Positions 17,727-27,387 are shown, counted from the stretch's first letter. The stretch: DNA of 64,000 bases from Steroidobacteraceae bacterium (GCA_041395505.1 JAWLAG010000001.1:1736001-1800000), one strand, 5' to 3'. The notes: generated from the letters alone by a model not told the origin. Program-made: numbers and translations.

Positions 17727-18170
17727 CTACTCCGTCGACACCGGCTCGCGCGCATCGCGCAATGCGGCCGCCAGCGTATGCCAGCTCAAGGTCGCGCATT
17801 TGACGCGGGCGGGAAAGTCACGCACGCCGGCCAGTGCCGCTACCTTGCCCAGTTCCTCCGGAACTTCGGCATCGTGATGCGTAAGTACCTCGTGAACCCT
17901 GGCGTACAGGTCGGCGAATTGTTTTCGTGTCATACCTTTGACGGCCTCGCTCATGAGCGAGGCGGAGGCTACGGAAATCGCGCAACCGCGACCCTCGAAT
18001 CGCAAGTCGGCGATCCGGTCGCCATCGGTCCTCAATGTCACCGTCAGTTCGTCTCCGCACAGCGGGTTGTTGCCTCGCGCTGTCGCATCCGCCGGTTCGA
18101 GCCGTCCGAAATGGCGCGGACTGCGGTTATGGTCGAGAATTACATCGCGATAGAGCTCCTTGAGATCCAT
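17727..18170 (-). CDS. sufU: SufU-type Fe-S scaffold / sulfur acceptor
   Basis: 147 residues. IscU-like fold with C38 (NPLCGD), D40, C63 (GRGCAIS) and C125 (VKCATLSW) as zinc or cluster ligands. The extra segment between C63 and C125 (about 80-110) marks SufU rather than IscU. It accepts sulfur from SufS. The ATG overlaps the sufS stop by one base. SufE is not seen in the window, in keeping with SufU replacing it. Confidence 0.92.
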   Translation of the reverse strand: MDLKELYRDVILDHNRSPRHFGRLEPADATARGNNPLCGDELTVTLRTDGDRIADLRFEGRGCAISVASASLMSEAVKGMTRKQFADLYARVHEVLTHHDAEVPEELGKVAALAGVRDFPARVKCATLSWHTLAAALRDAREPVSTE

Positions 18171-19426
18171 CAGCTGAACATCCTGCGTGCGAATTCGACT
18201 GCCGCGACCAGGCGCTGCACGTCTTCATCGGTGTTGTAACAGGCGAAGGAGGCGCGGGCGGTCGCGGGCAGGTCGAAATACTCCATGACCGGCATTGCGC
18301 AATGGTGACCCGTGCGGATCGCCACGCCTTGCGAGTCGACGATGGTGCCGAGGTCATGCGGGTGCACTCCCTCGACGACGAAGGAAAGTACGGCGCTCTT
18401 GTTGGCGGCGGTACCGATGAGGCGCAGACCCGGGATGGAGGCGAGCGCCGCACATGCGGCTTCGTGCAATTGCATTTCGTGTCGATGGACGGCCTCGATA
18501 TCGAGGCTATCCAGATAGTCGATTGCTGCGGCAAGTCCGACAGCGCCAGAGATATTCGGCGTGCCGGCCTCGAACTTCCATGGCAGATCGTTCCAGGTAC
18601 TCTCTTCGAATCGAACCGTGCGGATCATGTCGCCGCCGCCCTGCCACGGCGGCATTTCCTCGAGCAAGGCGCGCCGACCGTAGAGCACGCCGATTCCGGT
18701 CGGTCCGTATATCTTGTGGCCGGAAAAGGCATAAAAATCGCAATCGAGCGCACGCACATCCACGCGGCAATGCGGCACCGCCTGCGCGCCATCGATGAGT
18801 GTCGCTATGTTTCGGGCACGCGCCGCCTGGACAATTGCTGCGACAGGCAAGATGGTGCCTAGCGCATTGGATACATGGGCGATGGCGACCAGCCTGGTCC
18901 GGGCTGTCATCAGCCCAATGACGCTGTCCGCATCAACAGCGCCGCTGGCATCAAAGGGTGCGACGACGAGGCGCGCGCCGGTCGCCGCACAGGCCAGCTG
19001 CCAGGGCACAATATTCGCGTGATGCTCGAGTCGTGTCAGGAGGACTTCGTCGTCTGGCTGCAGGCGCGGGCGCGCGTAACTGTTGGCAACCAGGTTGATC
19101 GCTTCTGTCGTGCCGCGCACGAATACGATTTCCGCGCTGCTGCCCGCGTTAAGGAATGAACGTACCCTTTCACGCGCGCCTTCAAACGCTTCGCTTGCCA
19201 ATTGACTGAGACGGTAGACGCCGCGATGCACATTGGCGTGCAAATGACGTTCGTAGTAGTCCACTGCCGCAATGACCGAGCGCGGCCGCTGCGCGGACGC
19301 TGCGCTGTCGAGGAAGCAGGTGCCCCGGCCCTCGGGGTCCTCGGACAACAACGGAAAATCCTCGCGTACCCTCCTGGCGTCAAAGGGCGCCGGCCGGTCG
19401 GCCGTTTGCCGTGCGTTCGCATTCAT
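18170..19426 (-). CDS. sufS: Cysteine desulfurase SufS
   Basis: 418 residues from ATG 19426, which overlaps the sufD stop (ATGA). PLP enzyme taking sulfur from cysteine; the PLP Lys is K238 in FSGHKIYG and the persulfide Cys is C376 in RTGHHCAMP. The class V aminotransferase fold and group II spacing match SufS. The open frame extends 38 codons upstream but that part lies inside sufD and is not conserved. Confidence 0.96.
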   Translation of the reverse strand: MNANARQTADRPAPFDARRVREDFPLLSEDPEGRGTCFLDSAASAQRPRSVIAAVDYYERHLHANVHRGVYRLSQLASEAFEGARERVRSFLNAGSSAEIVFVRGTTEAINLVANSYARPRLQPDDEVLLTRLEHHANIVPWQLACAATGARLVVAPFDASGAVDADSVIGLMTARTRLVAIAHVSNALGTILPVAAIVQAARARNIATLIDGAQAVPHCRVDVRALDCDFYAFSGHKIYGPTGIGVLYGRRALLEEMPPWQGGGDMIRTVRFEESTWNDLPWKFEAGTPNISGAVGLAAAIDYLDSLDIEAVHRHEMQLHEAACAALASIPGLRLIGTAANKSAVLSFVVEGVHPHDLGTIVDSQGVAIRTGHHCAMPVMEYFDLPATARASFACYNTDEDVQRLVAAVEFARRMFS

Positions 19427-20709
19427 TGGAGCAGGCCCTTTGGCAGCGTGAAGGCCAGTTGGTCGGCAAATCGCTTGGCCAGGTCCTCGCGCAGGCCACC
19501 TCGCGGCGCAAGCGCCAATGCATCGGCGATGAACGTCCACTTCAGCAAACCAGTCGCGGTCTGTGCGTCGAGCCCGCGCGATAGCAGGTAGAAGAGCATC
19601 TGTTCATCGAGCCTGCCAGTCGTCGCGCCATGATTGGCGCGAATCTCGTCCGTGTTGATCTGCAATTGCGGGCGAAGTGCGATCTGCGCGCTGGACGCCA
19701 GAAGCAATCCGCGCAGCGACTGTGCGCTCACGGCTCCGCGCGCGAGCTCCGTGGCCCGCACATGACTGTTGCATGCTGCGCTGCCGCCATCGGCGGCTAT
19801 GGCGCGGCACATGTGCTCGACACGTGTGCGTGCGCCGCTCAATTCGAAGAGGTTGTAGCAATCATGTCGCGCCCGATCGTGGGCGGAAACTGCCTGGAAG
19901 ACCTTGCCGCATGCGTCGTCGCCTCGTAGCCGCAGCTGCAGGCCATGACGGGAACTTTCGCCGCCCGCGACGGCCAGTAATTGCTCGAGGCATCCCGCAG
20001 AGTCGACGCTCGCGAGCACTGAATCGACGACGCTGAGCTTGCCGTCCAAGATGAAGTCGCGCCAATGCGTCAAAGTCGCGCCGGCAGCGACATTCAATTC
20101 GACACTGACATTGCTGTGCGCGGATTCCCCGCTCGTCTGCAGGTGTCGCTCGTGGATCTGCAGGCGCGCCCGCGGAGCCAGGTCAATTTGAACGCGCACG
20201 TAGGATGTGCGCGCGAGGTCTGGCGCAGTCGTAGCGCACAGCAATTCGAGCGGCGGGCACTCGCCCTCGGCCATGATGTGCAGCGTAATGGGAGCGAAAC
20301 CATCGTTGAGCCAGGCCGGCGCCAATTCGTTGCCGGTCAACTCCGCTGCGTTCCGTGAAACGTCATCGCAGTTGATGGCAAGTCCGGGTGGGAGCTGCAG
20401 GGCAGCAAGATTGCTCGGGCGGCCGTCGAGCAGAACAATCTGCAGCGGTTCAGCACCTGTTATCTGCCAATGCGCGGCTGCAAGCGCCAAATCTTCCGAC
20501 GATACGGTCTCGCACGCAGCGGCGCCGGCCTTGGTCAGGGTCCTGAGATCGCTGTAACGCCAGTTCTCGCCCCGCGGTTCGGGCCAGCCTGCTGCAAGCA
20601 GTCGATCCAGTGCGGCCAGGCGAGCGGCTCGATTCTCCACGTCAGCAGGCAACAATCGTGCGAAGGCATCAAGTGCCCTGGATGTGGTCTCAGCCGCAGT
20701 CGGGGTCAC
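19423..20709 (-). CDS. sufD: SUF scaffold subunit SufD
   Basis: 428 residues from GTG 20709, chosen because it overlaps the sufC stop (GTGA). A TTG at 20730 is an alternative. SufD pairs with SufB and two SufC in the SufBC2D scaffold. The N-terminal helical part includes GWPEPRGENWRYSDL; the C-terminal beta-helix core contains the conserved His in IRANHGATTG, needed for cluster assembly. Confidence 0.95.
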   Translation of the reverse strand: MTPTAAETTSRALDAFARLLPADVENRAARLAALDRLLAAGWPEPRGENWRYSDLRTLTKAGAAACETVSSEDLALAAAHWQITGAEPLQIVLLDGRPSNLAALQLPPGLAINCDDVSRNAAELTGNELAPAWLNDGFAPITLHIMAEGECPPLELLCATTAPDLARTSYVRVQIDLAPRARLQIHERHLQTSGESAHSNVSVELNVAAGATLTHWRDFILDGKLSVVDSVLASVDSAGCLEQLLAVAGGESSRHGLQLRLRGDDACGKVFQAVSAHDRARHDCYNLFELSGARTRVEHMCRAIAADGGSAACNSHVRATELARGAVSAQSLRGLLLASSAQIALRPQLQINTDEIRANHGATTGRLDEQMLFYLLSRGLDAQTATGLLKWTFIADALALAPRGGLREDLAKRFADQLAFTLPKGLLQ

Positions 20710-21458
20710 GCCGCGGACTCCTCGAGCCAATCATAGCCTCGTCGTTCGAGTTCGAGCGCAAGCTCGCTGCCGCCGCTGCGCACGATGGTGCCTCGCACCA
20801 GAACGTGCACATGATCGGGTGTAACGTGGTCGAGCAGCCGCTGATAGTGCGTCACCAGCACGAGTGCGCGCGCGGGGTCGCGGGAACGCTGGATGCCCGC
20901 GGCGACCACTTTGAGTGCATCGATGTCGAGTCCGGAATCGGCTTCATCGAGTATTGCCAGGGTTGGTTGCAGGACCAGCATCTGCAGGATCTCATTGCGC
21001 TTCTTTTCGCCGCCGGAAAACCCTTCATTGACACCGCGTGAGAGGAACTCATCGTCGATCTTCATGATGCGACTGTATTCGCGTACCAGCTTCAGAAAAT
21101 CATAGGCGTCGATTTCGGGCTTGCCCTGCACCTTGAGTCGCGAATTGAGTGCCGCGCGCAGCAGGTACAGGTTGTTGACACCCGGTATTTCCACCGGATA
21201 CTGAAAGCCCAGGAACAGGCCGGCCCGTGCCCGCTCCTCGATGGGCATGGCCAGCAAGTCCTTGCCGTGGAAGCGGACCGACCCGCCGGTGACCTCGTAT
21301 CCAGGCCGGCCCGCTAGCGTATAGCCAAGCGTGCTCTTGCCCGACCCGTTGGGCCCCATGATGGCATGCACCTCGCCGGCCGCGACATGCAGCGTCAGGC
21401 CGCGAAGTATTTCCCGGCCACCGACCTTGACCTTGAGAGAATCGATCTCGAGCATCAT
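20706..21458 (-). CDS. sufC: SUF ATPase subunit SufC
   Basis: 250 residues from ATG 21458, which overlaps the sufB stop. ABC ATPase: Walker A GPNGSGKST at 35-43, the FQYPVEIPGV Q-loop, the SGGEKKR signature and Walker B LAILDEADSGLD, all standard for SufC. It drives conformational change of SufB-SufD. Confidence 0.97.
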   Translation of the reverse strand: MMLEIDSLKVKVGGREILRGLTLHVAAGEVHAIMGPNGSGKSTLGYTLAGRPGYEVTGGSVRFHGKDLLAMPIEERARAGLFLGFQYPVEIPGVNNLYLLRAALNSRLKVQGKPEIDAYDFLKLVREYSRIMKIDDEFLSRGVNEGFSGGEKKRNEILQMLVLQPTLAILDEADSGLDIDALKVVAAGIQRSRDPARALVLVTHYQRLLDHVTPDHVHVLVRGTIVRSGGSELALELERRGYDWLEESAA

Positions 21459-22897
21459 CCCACAGCGCCTTCGAGACTCACCGCCAGTAGGTTCTGCGCT
21501 TCGACCGCAAACTCCATCGGCAACTCCTTGAATACGGTCTTGCAGAATCCACTGACGATCATGTTGGTAGCATCCTCGGCGGACAACCCGCGCTGCTGGC
21601 AATAGAACATCTGCTCTTCGCTGATGCGCGACGTGCTGGCTTCGTGTTCGATGATCGCGTCACTCTGCTGCGACTCGATGTACGGGAAGGTGTGCGCTCC
21701 GCACTCGGACCCGATCAACAGCGAATCGCACTGGGTGTAGTTGCGGGCATTGCCTGCACCGGGCAGTACCTTGACGAGACCACGATAGCTGTTCTGCCCA
21801 TGACCCGCCGAAATACCCTTGGAGACGATCGTGCTGCGGGTATTTGCACCCATGTGGATCATCTTCGTGCCGGTATCGGCCTGCTGGTAGTTGTTGGCAA
21901 GTGCTACCGAATAAAACTCGCCGACGGAATTGTCTCCGCGCAGGATACAGCTCGGATATTTCCATGTAATCGCAGAACCGGTTTCGACTTGCGTCCAGGA
22001 GATGCGCGAGTTGCGGCCGCGGCACTCGCCGCGCTTGGTCACGAAGTTGTAGATTCCTCCGCGTCCTTGTTCATCTCCCGGGTACCAGTTCTGTACCGTC
22101 GAGTACTTGATCTCGGCATCGTCCAGGCATATCAGTTCGACGACGGCCGCATGTAACTGGTTCTCGTCACGCATGGGGGCGGTGCAGCCCTCGAGATAGC
22201 TGACATGACTGCCCGCATCCGCGATTATCAATGTGCGTTCGAATTGACCCGTGTTGGCGGCGTTGATGCGAAAGTAAGTGGACAATTCCATCGGGCAACG
22301 TACTCCTGGCGGTACGTAGACGAAGGAACCATCGGAGAAGACCGCCGAATTGAGCGCGGCAAAGTAATTGTCGCCCGCCGGCACAACGCTGCCGAGGTAC
22401 TGCTCGATGAGTGCCGGGTGAGACTTGACGGCTTCGGAGAAGGGGCAGAACACCACCCCCGCGTTGGCGAGGCGCTCCTTGAAGGTGGTCGCAACCGAGA
22501 CGCTGTCGAATACGGCGTCCACGGCGACGCCTGCGAGTCGGGCGCGCTCGTGCAGTGGAACACCGAGTTTCTCGTAGGTCTGCAGGAGCTTGGGGTCGAC
22601 TTCATCGAGGCTCTTGGGTGCATTGGCGCGGGATTTTGGTGCGGAATAGTATGAAATGGCCTTGTAGTCGATGGGCGTGTAGCGCAAATGAGCCCAGTGC
22701 GGCTCACGCATGCGCTGCCAGCGCCGAAATGCGCCAAGGCGCCAATTCAGGAGGAACTCCGGTTCGTTCTTTTTTGCCGAAATCAACCGGATGACCGATT
22801 CATCGAGGCCAGGTGGCACCGTGTCGGATTCGACATCCGTCACGAAACCGTGACGATAGCGCCGGGCTACGAGGGCTTCTATGTCATTCGCACTCAT
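21455..22897 (-). CDS. sufB: SUF scaffold subunit SufB
   Basis: 480 residues from ATG 22897, overlapping the stop of the Rrf2 regulator (ATGA). Core scaffold on which the Fe-S cluster is built. The conserved cysteine in GSECGAHTFPYIE, equivalent to E. coli Cys405, is present, as is the KYPSCILRGDNS segment. First structural gene after the regulator. Confidence 0.97.
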   Translation of the reverse strand: MSANDIEALVARRYRHGFVTDVESDTVPPGLDESVIRLISAKKNEPEFLLNWRLGAFRRWQRMREPHWAHLRYTPIDYKAISYYSAPKSRANAPKSLDEVDPKLLQTYEKLGVPLHERARLAGVAVDAVFDSVSVATTFKERLANAGVVFCPFSEAVKSHPALIEQYLGSVVPAGDNYFAALNSAVFSDGSFVYVPPGVRCPMELSTYFRINAANTGQFERTLIIADAGSHVSYLEGCTAPMRDENQLHAAVVELICLDDAEIKYSTVQNWYPGDEQGRGGIYNFVTKRGECRGRNSRISWTQVETGSAITWKYPSCILRGDNSVGEFYSVALANNYQQADTGTKMIHMGANTRSTIVSKGISAGHGQNSYRGLVKVLPGAGNARNYTQCDSLLIGSECGAHTFPYIESQQSDAIIEHEASTSRISEEQMFYCQQRGLSAEDATNMIVSGFCKTVFKELPMEFAVEAQNLLAVSLEGAVG

Positions 22898-23367
22898 CGA
22901 GCGGTGCTCCTTGGCAGTGGCTTGCCAGGATCGAGCTGGGACAGAGGAATACGTACCGTTTGTGGCACGAGACCAGCCATCTCCGCCAGCGTCAGTTGCT
23001 GGAGCATCGCGCGAAAGGACAGGCTGACCCGTTGCCAGCTTCGCTCGACCTGGCAGTGATTCTGTAGCTCGCAGCGGTGTTCGCCGTGTGCGCAATCGGT
23101 CAATCGAACCGGACCTTCGAGGGCATCGAGTATGTCAGCCGCGCTGATCGACTCGGGCGGCCGCGCCAGACGGTAGCCGCCTTGCGCGCCGCGGGTGGAT
23201 TGCACGAGACCCGCCCGTTGCAGTTGCTTCAATAGTTTACTGACCGTGGCCGCACCAATGCCGGTCCGCTGGGCCATTTGCGCGGCCGTGCGCAACGCCC
23301 CCGAGGGCTCGGTCAACTCGGCGAGCAATACGGTCGCGTAGTCGGTAAGGCGGCTGATCTTGAACAT
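22894..23367 (-). CDS. Rrf2-family regulator of the SUF operon (SufR/IscR-like)
   Basis: 157 residues from ATG 23367. Winged-helix Rrf2 domain (about 1-80) with the recognition helix around IGAATVSKLLKQL. C92, C99 and C105 match the Cys spacing that holds a 2Fe-2S cluster in IscR (92/98/104), with one extra residue between the first two. It likely senses Fe-S status and represses the operon it heads. An IscR-type palindrome lies 21 bp upstream of its ATG. Confidence 0.92.
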   Translation of the reverse strand: MFKISRLTDYATVLLAELTEPSGALRTAAQMAQRTGIGAATVSKLLKQLQRAGLVQSTRGAQGGYRLARPPESISAADILDALEGPVRLTDCAHGEHRCELQNHCQVERSWQRVSLSFRAMLQQLTLAEMAGLVPQTVRIPLSQLDPGKPLPRSTAR

Positions 23368-23387
23368 CGGCTGGCAATTCTCTAATT

Positions 23388-23402
23388 GGACTATTCTAGT
23401 CC
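23388..23402. promoter_or_regulatory. IscR type-1-like operator of the SUF operon
   Basis: GGACTA, TTC, TAGTCC: a perfect 6-bp inverted repeat whose core GACT-5 nt-AGTC matches the known IscR type-1 site layout. On the minus strand its centre reads TAGAAT (23398-23393), which could be the -10 of the regulator gene, with CTGGCA (23422-23417) as -35 at 18 bp. Binding would block that promoter. The 148-bp gap (23368-23515) also holds the start of the mla operon. Confidence 0.6.
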
Positions 23403-23515
23403 TGATTTGTTCGTCCTGCCAGAGCGCCCGATGTTGCCGTTTTGCCACAGCGGCCTGCTCGACCCGATCTGCTATTCTTCGCCGCCATTTCACCGTAGTG
23501 AGCGCTCGCACCAAA

Positions 23516-24343
23516 ATGACGGATTCCTCCGATGTCGTGTGCGCCGTCGATGACCTGTATCTGAGCATCAATGGCCGGGAAATCTTCTCCGGCCTGACCC
23601 TGCAGGCGCGACGTGGCCGCATCACGGCCGTCATGGGGCCAAGCGGAACAGGCAAGACGACACTACTGCGTGTACTGACTGGACAGGTGCCGCCGGATTC
23701 CGGGCAGGTGAGTGTTTGGGGACAGGATGTCGCGCGACTGGGGCGCAGACAGATTTACGCGTTGCGCCGGCGCATGGGCATGCTGTTCCAGAACGGCGCC
23801 TTGTTGACCGATCTCGATGTCTTCGAGAACGTGGCTTTCCCGTTGCGCGAACATACACGTCTACCGGAAGCGCTGATTCGCCAACTGGTGCTGACCAAAC
23901 TGCATGCGGTCGGACTGCGCGGAGCGGCATTCATGAGCCCGGCGGCGCTCTCTGGCGGCATGGCACGCCGCGTTGCGCTGGCTCGAGCAATCGTCATGGA
24001 TCCCGAATTGCTCATCTACGATGAGCCGTTCGTGGGTCTCGATCCAATATCGATGGGCGTAATCGTGCGCCTCATCCGCCAGCTCAACGACGCACTTGGA
24101 ATAACCAGCATCGTCGTGTCGCACGACGTCGATGAATTGGCCGAGATCGCCCATGACAGCTATTTGTTGTCGGGTGGCAGGGTAGTGGCCTCGGGCTCCC
24201 CCGAAGAACTCAATCGCAGCGACTCGCAGGTCGTGCGCCAGTTCATGGCGGGAATGGCTGATGGTCCTGTGCCTTTTCACTACCCGGCACCTGACTACTA
24301 CGCGCAATTGCTAAGTGAATCGGATCCGCAAGCATGGCGGTAG
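23516..24343 (+). CDS. mlaF: Phospholipid ABC transporter ATP-binding protein MlaF
   Basis: 275 residues from ATG 23516. Walker A GPSGTGKT at 41-48, the LFQNGALLTDL Q-loop, LSGGMARRVALARA signature and the YDEPFVGLDP Walker B match MlaF. Energises phospholipid movement between the inner membrane and MlaD. Overlaps mlaE by 10 bp. Confidence 0.95.
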   Translation: MTDSSDVVCAVDDLYLSINGREIFSGLTLQARRGRITAVMGPSGTGKTTLLRVLTGQVPPDSGQVSVWGQDVARLGRRQIYALRRRMGMLFQNGALLTDLDVFENVAFPLREHTRLPEALIRQLVLTKLHAVGLRGAAFMSPAALSGGMARRVALARAIVMDPELLIYDEPFVGLDPISMGVIVRLIRQLNDALGITSIVVSHDVDELAEIAHDSYLLSGGRVVASGSPEELNRSDSQVVRQFMAGMADGPVPFHYPAPDYYAQLLSESDPQAWR

Positions 24344-25080
24344 GCAAGACCGGGCTCGCGCGCATCGGCGCGACGGCAATTTTTTTGATCGAAATCCTGG
24401 CCCAATTGCCGGCCGCACTGCTTCGCCCCCGGGCGATCGTGCACCAGGTCTATAACGCGGGCGCGCGCTCACTGATCATCATCATGTTGTCGGGACTTTT
24501 TGTCGGCATGGTGCTCGGGCTGCAGGGTTTCGATCTGTTGCAGCGATTCGGATCGGAAGACGCGCTCGGTATCGCGGCTGCTCTCGGGTTGCTGAAGGAG
24601 CTGGGCCCTGTGGTCACCGCTCTGTTGTTCGCCGGCCGCGCAGGTACGGCACTTACATCCGAGATCGGCCTGATGCGCGCGACCGATCAAATTACTGCAA
24701 TGCAGATAATGGCTGTCGATCCCGTGCGCCACGTCGTGGCGCCGCGCTTCCTGGGCGCACTGATCGCCGTGCCGCTGCTGACCGCCATATTCAATATAGT
24801 CGGCTTGTTTGGCGCACAACTGATCGGCGTGCAGATGATGAGCGTAGATCCCGGCTCGTTCTGGTCGCAGATGCAAGGTGCCGTGCAGCTCGATGACGTC
24901 AACGAAGGCATCATCAAGAGCGTCCTTTTTGGTGCTGCCTGCGCACTCATTGCAGTATTCGAGGGGTATCATTCCGAGGCGACCGCTGAGGGCGTCGGGT
25001 TGGCTACAACGCGTACGGTAGTTGCATCATCGGTAATGGTTCTGTTGCTGGATTACATGCTGACCGCGGCTTTCCTGTAG
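24334..25080 (+). CDS. mlaE: Phospholipid ABC transporter permease MlaE
   Basis: 248 residues, multi-pass membrane protein. The amphipathic N-terminus and about five helices fit MlaE; the GLLKELGPVVTALLFAGRAG block is the family signature. Last helix LLLDYMLTAAFL. Partner of MlaF, starting within its last codons. Confidence 0.96.
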   Translation: MAVGKTGLARIGATAIFLIEILAQLPAALLRPRAIVHQVYNAGARSLIIIMLSGLFVGMVLGLQGFDLLQRFGSEDALGIAAALGLLKELGPVVTALLFAGRAGTALTSEIGLMRATDQITAMQIMAVDPVRHVVAPRFLGALIAVPLLTAIFNIVGLFGAQLIGVQMMSVDPGSFWSQMQGAVQLDDVNEGIIKSVLFGAACALIAVFEGYHSEATAEGVGLATTRTVVASSVMVLLLDYMLTAAFL

Positions 25081-25112
25081 CCGCGCGGCGCTCGATCAAC
25101 GAAGGATACGTC

Positions 25113-25613
25113 ATGCGTCCAAATCGCACTCTGGAAATTGGCACCGGGCTGTTCGTACTGCTGGGGTTCGCCGCGCTTTTCTTTCTCACCACGCAGTTGC
25201 CGGGCAGCGGTCTGAAAATCAATTCCGAACGTGGTTTCCAGGTGGTGGCCGAATTCGACAATATAGGTGATCTGAAGGAAGGTTCACCGGTAACGATGGC
25301 GGGTGTGCGGATAGGCAGTGTCCAGACCATCGATTATGACGCACAGAAGTTCAAGGCCGTCGTGCGCCTGTTCATTCATGATCGGTTCAGTCAGATACCG
25401 GATGATAGCGATGCCAGTATTCAGACCAGTGGTTTGCTTGGCGGCAAATACGTGGCGATTGGTCCAGGAGGCTCGGAGACCTACCTTGCCAATGGCAGTC
25501 ACATCGAGTTCACGCAGTCGGCGATCGTGCTCGAGAACCTTGTGAACAAGTTCTTTGCGAACTTTGCCGATCGCAAGTCGAGCGCCGACAAACCTGCAGA
25601 GGAGTCGCCATGA
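25113..25613 (+). CDS. mlaD: MCE-domain lipid carrier MlaD
   Basis: 166 residues: a single N-terminal membrane helix (about 10-27) and one MCE domain (about 38-118) beginning with FQVVAEFDNIGDLKEGSPV, then a helical tail. Forms the periplasmic hexameric ring on MlaFE. The mlaC ATG overlaps its stop (ATGA). Confidence 0.95.
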   Translation: MRPNRTLEIGTGLFVLLGFAALFFLTTQLPGSGLKINSERGFQVVAEFDNIGDLKEGSPVTMAGVRIGSVQTIDYDAQKFKAVVRLFIHDRFSQIPDDSDASIQTSGLLGGKYVAIGPGGSETYLANGSHIEFTQSAIVLENLVNKFFANFADRKSSADKPAEESP

Positions 25614-26236
25614 GGAAATTCCTGCTTACATTGATTCTTGCGCTGCCGGCTTTGGCCGGGACCGCAGCCGTGGACAGTTCCGATCCGGCTCGACTGATCG
25701 AAACCGCCTCGCAGGCAATGCTCGCGGAACTCGATGCGCATCGCGCAGAATTCCGTGCCGAACCGAAAAAACTCTACAAGGTCATCGACGATGTCCTGCT
25801 GCCACATTTCGACACGGAGTACGCTGCGCGTCTTGTGCTCGGTCGATATTGGCGCGACGCCACGCCGCAGCAGCGGCAGCGCTTCGTGACGGCCTTCTAT
25901 CACTCGCTGCTGATGAACTATGGCGATGCGCTTATCGATTTCACTTCGGACCGGCTGCGCGTCCTGCCCTACAACGGACCTTCGAACCAGGACAGGGCCA
26001 CCGTTCGCACGGAAGTCATGCGCAGCAATGGCGAGAAGGTGCCGGTCAATTACAGCTTGCGGCGTAGCGATGGCGCGTGGAAGGCCTGGGATGTCGTTAT
26101 CGAGGGGATCAGCTACGTGAAGAGTTTCCGGGAAGACTTCGGTGCCGAGATCGGTCGCAATGGCCTCGATGCCGTCATTGCGCGCCTCGAGAAAGACGCC
26201 GTCCAGCGCGGCGGCAAGGCGAGTGCGTCGAAGTGA
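25610..26236 (+). CDS. mlaC: Periplasmic phospholipid shuttle MlaC
   Basis: 208 residues with a signal peptide (about 1-20, LAGTAAVD). The MlaC domain carries LPHFDTEYAARLVLGRYWR and the QRFVTAFYHSLLMNYGDAL helix. It ferries phospholipid between MlaA at the outer membrane and MlaD. Its stop overlaps the mlaB GTG start. Confidence 0.94.
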   Translation: MRKFLLTLILALPALAGTAAVDSSDPARLIETASQAMLAELDAHRAEFRAEPKKLYKVIDDVLLPHFDTEYAARLVLGRYWRDATPQQRQRFVTAFYHSLLMNYGDALIDFTSDRLRVLPYNGPSNQDRATVRTEVMRSNGEKVPVNYSLRRSDGAWKAWDVVIEGISYVKSFREDFGAEIGRNGLDAVIARLEKDAVQRGGKASASK

Positions 26237-26538
26237 CCGTCGGCTGCGACAGCAACGGAGCGATACTCCTGAGCGGGGCGCTTGGTTTTGCAACTGCCCG
26301 CAACCTGCACGAGGAACTGCATGCGGCGCTCGTTGCGGCATCACCCGGTCCGATCACGGTGGACCTCGCGGGCGTGGATCATGCGGACAGCGCAGGTCTT
26401 GCTGTATTGGTTGATGCGCTCGGCTGGGCCAAGCGAAATGCACGCGCCATGCGGCTGCAGAATCTGCCGCAATCCCTGCGTAGCATTGCCCGAATCTGCG
26501 AAGTGGAGCAGCTGCTTGATGGCGGTGTACACGCCTAG
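26233..26538 (+). CDS. mlaB: STAS-domain protein MlaB
   Basis: 101 residues from GTG 26233 (GTGA overlap with mlaC). STAS fold with the HADSAGLAVLVDAL motif around the conserved Ser/Ala-Gly turn. MlaB binds MlaF and activates the transporter. Last gene of mlaFEDCB. Confidence 0.9.
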   Translation: MTVGCDSNGAILLSGALGFATARNLHEELHAALVAASPGPITVDLAGVDHADSAGLAVLVDALGWAKRNARAMRLQNLPQSLRSIARICEVEQLLDGGVHA

Positions 26539-26571
26539 GCGGGGCTTTCCCGGACACTATCCCGCAAGGGA

Positions 26572-27387
26572 TTACTGAGTTGGGTCCTGGTTTGGCGGTG
26601 GCTCGGATTCCGGTTGGGCCCCACCCTGGGAGTCGCTCGAATCGCCGGACTCCGCCTCTTTGAGTTCTTCCTCGCTGAAACCTTCGTCTGCTGGTGTATC
26701 TGTCACCTCGCCGTCGCTTACCTGGTATGCACGTCGCTGCAGGTAAGCGTTGCGAATAACGACATAGGGGTCGAAGGTGCGGGAAAGCACTTTTTCCGCA
26801 TCCAGCAGCGAGGCGCGTTTGTCCAGCAATTTGAGGCCCTGCGCGCCGTAGAGCACCGTGTCGTTGTTGACGTAATTGATGGGTTCGGCAAATTGGTCCG
26901 CGACGCGACCGACGCTATCTCGCACCGACGACGGACCGAGCACCGGCACAACCAGGTACGGCCCCGGCGGCAAGCCCCAGCGACCCAATGTCTGACCGAA
27001 GTCCTCGTCGTTGTGCGGCAGGTCGGCCGCTTTTGTGGCCGGGTCCAACAGTCCGCCCAGCCCAAGCGTGGAGTTCAGCAGCAATCTGCCGGTGTCCTGG
27101 GCCGCCGCGCGAAACTTGCCCTGCAGCAGGTCATTGACCAGTACCAGTGGCATTTCCAGGTTGCCGAAGAAATTGCTGACACCCGTACGCACGGGCCGCG
27201 GTGTGACGTGCCGATAGATTCTGGCCGCCGGTTTGGCAAGACCGCGATCAACGTGGTCGTTGAAGGAATAAATACCGCGATTGACCCGTTCGAAAGGATC
27301 GCGCGGGTCGCGCGTACCGGGTTGAGTCGCGCAACCACATAGGACGGCACACAGCGCCATGATCATGGCGGGTTCGGGTCTAGGCAT
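26572..27387 (-). CDS. mlaA: Outer-membrane lipoprotein MlaA (VacJ)
   Basis: 271 residues from ATG 27387. Lipobox LCGC puts the lipidated Cys at residue 19. The VacJ domain is clear: DPFERVNRGIYSFN, LNSTLGLGGLLDPA and the GPYLVVPVLGPSS motif, all typical. Removes misplaced phospholipid from the outer leaflet and hands it to MlaC. The last 45 or so residues are acidic and low-complexity. Convergent with mlaB, 33 bp apart. Confidence 0.95.
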   Translation of the reverse strand: MPRPEPAMIMALCAVLCGCATQPGTRDPRDPFERVNRGIYSFNDHVDRGLAKPAARIYRHVTPRPVRTGVSNFFGNLEMPLVLVNDLLQGKFRAAAQDTGRLLLNSTLGLGGLLDPATKAADLPHNDEDFGQTLGRWGLPPGPYLVVPVLGPSSVRDSVGRVADQFAEPINYVNNDTVLYGAQGLKLLDKRASLLDAEKVLSRTFDPYVVIRNAYLQRRAYQVSDGEVTDTPADEGFSEEELKEAESGDSSDSQGGAQPESEPPPNQDPTQ

